From an uncultured Candidatus Melainabacteria bacterium (lineage in GTDB: Bacteria; Cyanobacteriota; Vampirovibrionia; Gastranaerophilales; Gastranaerophilaceae), in assembly GCA_934773085.1 (NCBI GenBank), contig CAKVMU010000059.1, positions 1 to 8,596 of the forward strand: a DNA stretch of 8,596 nt. Reading direction: 5' to 3'. Both the position numbers and the translations under genes were made by a program. The notes below the pieces were generated by a model. That model saw only the letters and a program-made list of their open reading frames with translations. It was not told where the DNA came from and ran no database searches. This document shows, one piece after another, positions 4,894-8,596 of this stretch. The stretch's first letter is position 1, and each line of letters opens with the position of its first letter.

Positions 4894-6475
4894 ACAATTC
4901 ACTAATTTTATCTGCAATATCTCTTGGATCAATTTCTTGTGTAACTTTATTAATATCTTGCGCTGTCTGATACAATTTAGCTGCTTCCACTTTATCACCT
5001 ACAATAGAAGTTGCACGTGCTAAATTAAAGTGTGCTAATGCATAGCTTGGATTAACTTCAACAGCTTTTTTGAACAATTCAATAGCCTTATTAACACGTC
5101 CTAAGTCGTCAAGATAAATAACTCCAAGGTTATTATAAGCGATGTCATAGTTTTCGTTATATTTAATAGCTAATTCATATGATTTTATAGCTTCCTCTGT
5201 ATCAGCTTTACCCCAATACAAGAAACCTAAGTTACAATGAATTTTAGGGTTATGAGGTTCTAATTCTAAAGCTTTTCTGTACACAGCAAGAGCATTATTA
5301 TAATCTTCTTTATCATAAAAAGCACTGCCTAAATTTACGTAGATATCAATATCATCCGGAGTTAATACATAAGCAGTTTGATATGCAGAAATTGCAGCAT
5401 CCGGATCAGATTTATTTTCTTGATAAACGAATCCCATTGTTTGAGCAATAACACTTGTCCAAGAACGGTTAGGGTTCAATGTTATAGCTGTTTGATAATT
5501 TGAAATTGCCATATCAAACTCGCCCTTGATATAGTAAATATTAGCAAGATTTGAATACAAATCAGGCATATTAGGAGCCATTGAGATTAATTTATTATAA
5601 ATATCTATTGCTTGATTATAATCACCTTGTTCTTCATACGCTCTGCACAAATGACGATAAGCAGCAATATTAAATGAATCCAACCAAATTGCCATCTTAT
5701 ACTCAGTTATTGCGTCTTCATAATATCCCGTAGATAAATAAATATCACCCAAAACGCAATATAGCGGTGCAAAGCCAGGGGCTGTTTCCACTGCATCCTT
5801 ATATAATTCTATCGCTTTAGAATAATCTTTAACTTGTATAGCGTAGAAGCCTTTTAAAAACAGCGGTAAAAATCTCAAATATGAGATTGATTTAATTATG
5901 TTTTTAACCGCATTTTTATCAAATGGTGCTAATAATAATGCTGAAAGTCTTTCATACTGCGCTCTTAATTTTGTTTTAAAATTCTTAAAAGAAGATGCGT
6001 CATATAGTTTGAACAGCAAATAATGAGCGCTTGAAGAGCAAAATCTTGAACATTTTACAGCTGCATCAGCAGCATCAACAGCATCAGTAAAATGAGCTTT
6101 TTTAACAAATGTTTCAGCTATCATATAGTATGCATCGTAATAATCGTTTTTCTTTTCAAGAGCCATTGTGAGATAATTCAAAGCCTTATCCAAATCGCCT
6201 TTATGATAGAATGCAACACCTAACTTATAGTAAATTTCGCAAGAATCAATCAATGATTCCATTGCCAACTGATATTCTGTAATAGCTTCATCAATATATT
6301 GGCAAGCATTGAATATATCCAAATGCCATTTCATGTACAAATCACCTAAACGAATATGCAACGCAGGGTTTGCAGGGTCTTTTTGCAAATCTATGCGACA
6401 TCTCTCAATTTGGTCATACATTTTATTTCTTTTTACGGTTTCTGTAGTTGTGTTATCGTCAATTAGCTTCTTCAT
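4883..6475 (-). CDS. Tetratricopeptide repeat (TPR) protein, about 12 repeats
   Basis: 530 residues from the preferred ATG at 6475. AGGA at 6482-6485 touches the other in-frame ATG at 6481 but sits six bases from 6475. Nearly the whole protein is 34-residue helix-turn-helix units with the TPR pattern (small residues at positions 8 and 20, Pro at 32): for example YYKLGVAFYHKGDLDKALNY, YVNLGSAFYDKEDYNNALAV, HCNLGFLYWGKADTEEAIKS and AYNNLGVIYLDDLGRVNKAI. I count three repeats in the first 150 residues, a less regular stretch at about 150-200, then nine in a row to about 510, and a short acidic tail. No signal peptide, membrane helix or catalytic domain is seen, so it is likely a cytoplasmic scaffold. 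Its partner is unknown; co-transcription with the PilZ-like gene eight bases upstream suggests the two proteins work together. Four cysteines in the N-terminal third are unremarkable. Confidence 0.88.
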   Translation of the reverse strand: MKKLIDDNTTTETVKRNKMYDQIERCRIDLQKDPANPALHIRLGDLYMKWHLDIFNACQYIDEAITEYQLAMESLIDSCEIYYKLGVAFYHKGDLDKALNYLTMALEKKNDYYDAYYMIAETFVKKAHFTDAVDAADAAVKCSRFCSSSAHYLLFKLYDASSFKNFKTKLRAQYERLSALLLAPFDKNAVKNIIKSISYLRFLPLFLKGFYAIQVKDYSKAIELYKDAVETAPGFAPLYCVLGDIYLSTGYYEDAITEYKMAIWLDSFNIAAYRHLCRAYEEQGDYNQAIDIYNKLISMAPNMPDLYSNLANIYYIKGEFDMAISNYQTAITLNPNRSWTSVIAQTMGFVYQENKSDPDAAISAYQTAYVLTPDDIDIYVNLGSAFYDKEDYNNALAVYRKALELEPHNPKIHCNLGFLYWGKADTEEAIKSYELAIKYNENYDIAYNNLGVIYLDDLGRVNKAIELFKKAVEVNPSYALAHFNLARATSIVGDKVEAAKLYQTAQDINKVTQEIDPRDIADKISELFES

Positions 6476-6481
6476 ATTCAT

Positions 6482-6485
6482 TCCT
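6482..6485 (-). promoter_or_regulatory. Ribosome binding site of the TPR gene, overlapping the upstream stop
   Basis: Minus-strand AGGA shares bases with the TAG stop (6484-6486) of the PilZ-like gene. It has no spacing to the ATG at 6481 but six bases to the ATG at 6475, favouring the second. The overlap of stop and ribosome site indicates coupled translation of the two genes. Confidence 0.6.
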
Positions 6486-7086
6486 AGTCAGCATTAGTAC
6501 TGTACATATACATATAATATAGTAAACTTTGTCTGTCATTTTCTGTCATAGTGACATACGTGGCAGTAAATTCGTTATCAAAGACTGGATCTATTTCAGA
6601 AATCACTGCTCTAAAGTCTATTATACCATAATCTTTAGGCAAAATTAAACTGCCTTCAATAGATTCATCCACCTTAAAAGGTTTGTCAGAATTGAATTTT
6701 ACATAACTTGTTGATATTTCAAAGGTTTTAACTTTCAAATCCCCATCCGGAGTTTTAACTACCATGCTTTCAATCGCATCGACAACCGGCATTTCAGAAC
6801 TAGGTGTCAACTTCATAGCATTATAGTCCAACTCAATAGAAAAATTTTCTTCCAAAGGGGATGTTATTATAACAGAGTTAAAATCAATTGTCCCCAACTT
6901 TGAAAATACTTTTGCAGTAATTTTTCTACCCGCTTGTAAATATTCAATATAGCGCATAAAATATTGCGGTAATACAATTTCCAACCTATCATCAAACACT
7001 TTTTCAATAGAACAAACCATCTCAACTATATTTGAGTCTTTTTGAAAATATAAATTAATCTTCTGCCCTTCTGATAATAAATCCAT
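6484..7086 (-). CDS. PilZ-like domain protein lacking canonical c-di-GMP-binding residues
   Basis: A complete 200-residue beta-rich protein. The first half (about 1-90) resembles the N-terminal barrel of YcgR-like proteins: LSEGQKINLYF, then DDRLEIVLP, LQAGRKITAKVF and GTIDFNSVI. The second half (about 91-195) follows the PilZ pattern: a helix-strand linker, TFEISTSYVKF (121-131), strands around SLILPKDYGIIDFRAVISEI, and a final helix NDRQSLLYYMYMY. The usual RXXXR and [D/N]XSXXG motifs are not kept; EISTSY stands where DXSXXG would be, so cyclic-di-GMP binding is doubtful and it may be a protein-interaction version. Assignment rests on fold pattern only. The gene is first in a unit with the TPR gene and has a strong promoter. 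Its mRNA is probably leaderless, since no Shine-Dalgarno site lies between the -10 box and the ATG. Confidence 0.6.
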   Translation of the reverse strand: MDLLSEGQKINLYFQKDSNIVEMVCSIEKVFDDRLEIVLPQYFMRYIEYLQAGRKITAKVFSKLGTIDFNSVIITSPLEENFSIELDYNAMKLTPSSEMPVVDAIESMVVKTPDGDLKVKTFEISTSYVKFNSDKPFKVDESIEGSLILPKDYGIIDFRAVISEIDPVFDNEFTATYVTMTENDRQSLLYYMYMYSTNAD

Positions 7087-7093
7087 AATACTT

Positions 7094-7122
7094 ATTATAG
7101 TTAAATATTAATAAAAAGACAA
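7094..7122 (-). promoter_or_regulatory. Promoter of the PilZ-like/TPR unit, placed for a leaderless mRNA
   Basis: Minus-strand TTGTCT (7117-7122), a 17-base spacer and a perfect TATAAT (7094-7099). Seven bases follow before the ATG at 7086, so the start of transcription should coincide with the start codon. The -35 box lies five bases after the stop of the AsmA-like gene, and no terminator is seen between them. Confidence 0.7.
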
Positions 7123-7127
7123 CAAGC

Positions 7128-8596
7128 TTAATATGGAAGTTCGTCTACAAAAGAAGGAACTTTGACATTAGTCATCGGCACTTCTTTTTGTCTCAGAGAC
7201 TTTTGTGAATATGAGACCCAGTTGAATAATATAACAGAGCTTGGTTTATCAACAATACCGTTAATAACAGAACGAAATTCTTTTGTGTTTTTAACAGGCA
7301 ATTGAGGAATTTTTTCGAAATCCTCCGGAACTATATTGTACTTGGACTCTTCACCCGTCAGCATAACCATAAGTTTGTTAAAAGAAAAGTCTCCAAACGC
7401 ACCTAAACCCGAAACAACTTCATCTGACAAGCGACCCAATACAACCATCTTTGCGTAATCAGTAGTTGGGTTGTACTGTCCTTTAATATACAAAGCCATC
7501 AACGGACCTTGAGATTGCAGCATTTTAATATTTGCAATTCCGTTGGACATTTGAATATCACCACGCAAATACTTAAATAATCCTGTATCCTTAAGTGTTA
7601 TCGCCTTAGTAACAACGCTCAAGGAAGTTCTTAACATACTGTCAGCAACAACGTTTTGCGCATATAAAAGATGCTCTAACTTACCCAACGTTGACATTCT
7701 GCCGTTATGAGCAATAAATTTAATATTACCATTCAGAGAGTGTTTTGAAGTCAACTCTCCTCGAAGGTTTGTATCAAAATCCATCGTTCCACTAATCGTA
7801 TCTTTTCTTGTAGATACAATATTAAATATTGGTTCCGCACTAACCCCTCTTGCCATGATTTTTGAATCAAAGTGTTCATCTTTCATATTGTATTCAAGAG
7901 AACCAGCCAGTTTACCATTAAATAATTCTGATGAGATATTTTTCATACTCAATATTTGATTTTTAAGTGTAAAATCTCCGGAAAATGCTGATAAATATAA
8001 TGGTGAGCCGTATACATTCGCCAAAACTCTTTCTGAATAAAATTTACCTTCGTTGATTCTTACCGGATATAATTTCATCAATGGATTATCTTTATACATC
8101 AACAGAGTATCTGTGTTCATATACTTGGATTTCACATTCATATTTTTAACAATAATAGCTTCAGAAATATCTGTAACAGCAGTAGCATTGACACTCATTG
8201 AAGAATCAGCTACTTTTACCATTGGAGCATTAATTGTTACATTGTTTTTATTAAAATCTAAAGCACAATTTGAGACTCCGGTCTGTAAAGTTTGATTAAA
8301 CAAGTTTAAAACCCTAATTTGACCGACAACATCCGGCTTTGTTGCTTTTCCGTTTATAAAAACATCGCCTTTGACTTGAGCAACAGTGTCAAATACGTTT
8401 ACATTCAATTGTTGAGGGATAAAAAGCCTAACATTTTTAAATACAGGATTCTTTAAATCCTCAACGACACCGGTTAAAATTATTTTTTTATTACCTTTTA
8501 AGTTTGTCTTAAAATCATCGGAGAATTTCCCGCTAAATGAAATCAAACTTAAATCTTCAATTTTCAAATTATTTTTTTCAAGTTTTGATGAGAGAT
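7128..8596 (-). CDS. AsmA-like C-terminal region protein, 5' end outside window
   Basis: The minus-strand frame is open to the right edge, so the start lies beyond 8596; about 489 residues are visible. An apparent TTG start at 8567 is not supported, because coding continues through it (LSSKLEKNN precedes it). The protein is a long series of amphipathic beta strands with repeated short patterns such as VKGDVFINGKATKPDVVGQI, SGDFTLKNQILSMKNISSEL and NGKLAGSLEY, typical of AsmA/TamB-type proteins. The C-terminal third has the AsmA_2-like hallmarks: LNGNIKFIAHNGRMSTLGKL, GDIQMSNGIANIKMLQSQGP and IKGQYNPTTDYAKMVVLGRL. Family members are anchored in the inner membrane by an N-terminal helix (not visible here), form a hydrophobic groove across the periplasm and are linked to lipid transport to the outer membrane. 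The protein ends in a Pro-rich tail (VPSFVDELPY). This supports a cell envelope with two membranes. Confidence 0.8.
   Translation of the reverse strand, partial: LSSKLEKNNLKIEDLSLISFSGKFSDDFKTNLKGNKKIILTGVVEDLKNPVFKNVRLFIPQQLNVNVFDTVAQVKGDVFINGKATKPDVVGQIRVLNLFNQTLQTGVSNCALDFNKNNVTINAPMVKVADSSMSVNATAVTDISEAIIVKNMNVKSKYMNTDTLLMYKDNPLMKLYPVRINEGKFYSERVLANVYGSPLYLSAFSGDFTLKNQILSMKNISSELFNGKLAGSLEYNMKDEHFDSKIMARGVSAEPIFNIVSTRKDTISGTMDFDTNLRGELTSKHSLNGNIKFIAHNGRMSTLGKLEHLLYAQNVVADSMLRTSLSVVTKAITLKDTGLFKYLRGDIQMSNGIANIKMLQSQGPLMALYIKGQYNPTTDYAKMVVLGRLSDEVVSGLGAFGDFSFNKLMVMLTGEESKYNIVPEDFEKIPQLPVKNTKEFRSVINGIVDKPSSVILFNWVSYSQKSLRQKEVPMTNVKVPSFVDELPY

Noticed and set aside
4883..6475. The repetitive character of this stretch as a DNA repeat array or CRISPR
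   Set aside because: The periodicity is at protein level (34-residue TPR units of about 102 bases) with diverged DNA, not identical direct repeats with spacers.
6479..6481. The first in-frame ATG of the TPR gene as its start
   Set aside because: The AGGA site directly touches it with no spacing, whereas the ATG at 6475 has six bases; a two-residue difference only.
8565..8567. TTG at 8567 as start of the AsmA-like gene
   Set aside because: The frame stays open to the window edge with matching composition, and the family needs a long N-terminal part with a membrane anchor that is not in the visible sequence.

Overview
The window is AT-rich, intact bacterial chromosome with tightly packed genes and no sign of phage, insertion sequence, CRISPR, tRNA or rRNA. 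An AsmA-like envelope protein points to a cell with an outer membrane. The S41 peptidase N-terminus has the look of cyanobacterial and melainabacterial CtpA proteins. Low GC, TPR and PilZ-like proteins and lysine/asparagine-rich coding fit a gut Melainabacteria-type lineage (Gastranaerophilales / Vampirovibrionia). That placement is inference from family resemblance, not a search.

Layout. (1) 2-1132, minus strand: the N-terminal end of an S41 C-terminal-processing peptidase, cut by the left window edge, and upstream of it an exported HEXXH metallopeptidase; both act outside the cytoplasm. (2) 1133-1245: a divergent control region with two back-to-back sigma70-type promoters. (3) 1246-3967, plus strand: a two-gene operon of an MnmC-type SAM methyltransferase, swollen by lysine/asparagine-rich insertions, and a FAD-dependent oxidoreductase whose start lies inside the methyltransferase gene. 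(4) 3957-8596, minus strand: an AsmA-like protein cut by the right edge, a PilZ-like protein, a 12-repeat TPR protein and a uridine-kinase-like P-loop kinase. The kinase overlaps the end of the oxidoreductase tail-to-tail by 11 bases.

The observation most worth following is the methyltransferase plus FAD enzyme pair. In the E. coli wobble-uridine enzyme MnmC, a methyltransferase domain and a FAD oxidoreductase domain are fused. Here the same two activities are separate, overlapping genes, and the FAD partner looks like the FAD_oxidored (PF12831) type rather than the DAO type of MnmC. It may be an alternative two-protein route to mnm5U in tRNA, though the substrate cannot be read from sequence.

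The second is transcriptional. Two genes (1246 plus, 7086 minus) have a perfect TATAAT exactly 7 bases before the ATG, with a TTG-type -35 box 17 bases further upstream, so their mRNAs should start at or next to the start codon (leaderless). Other genes in the window carry ordinary Shine-Dalgarno sites.
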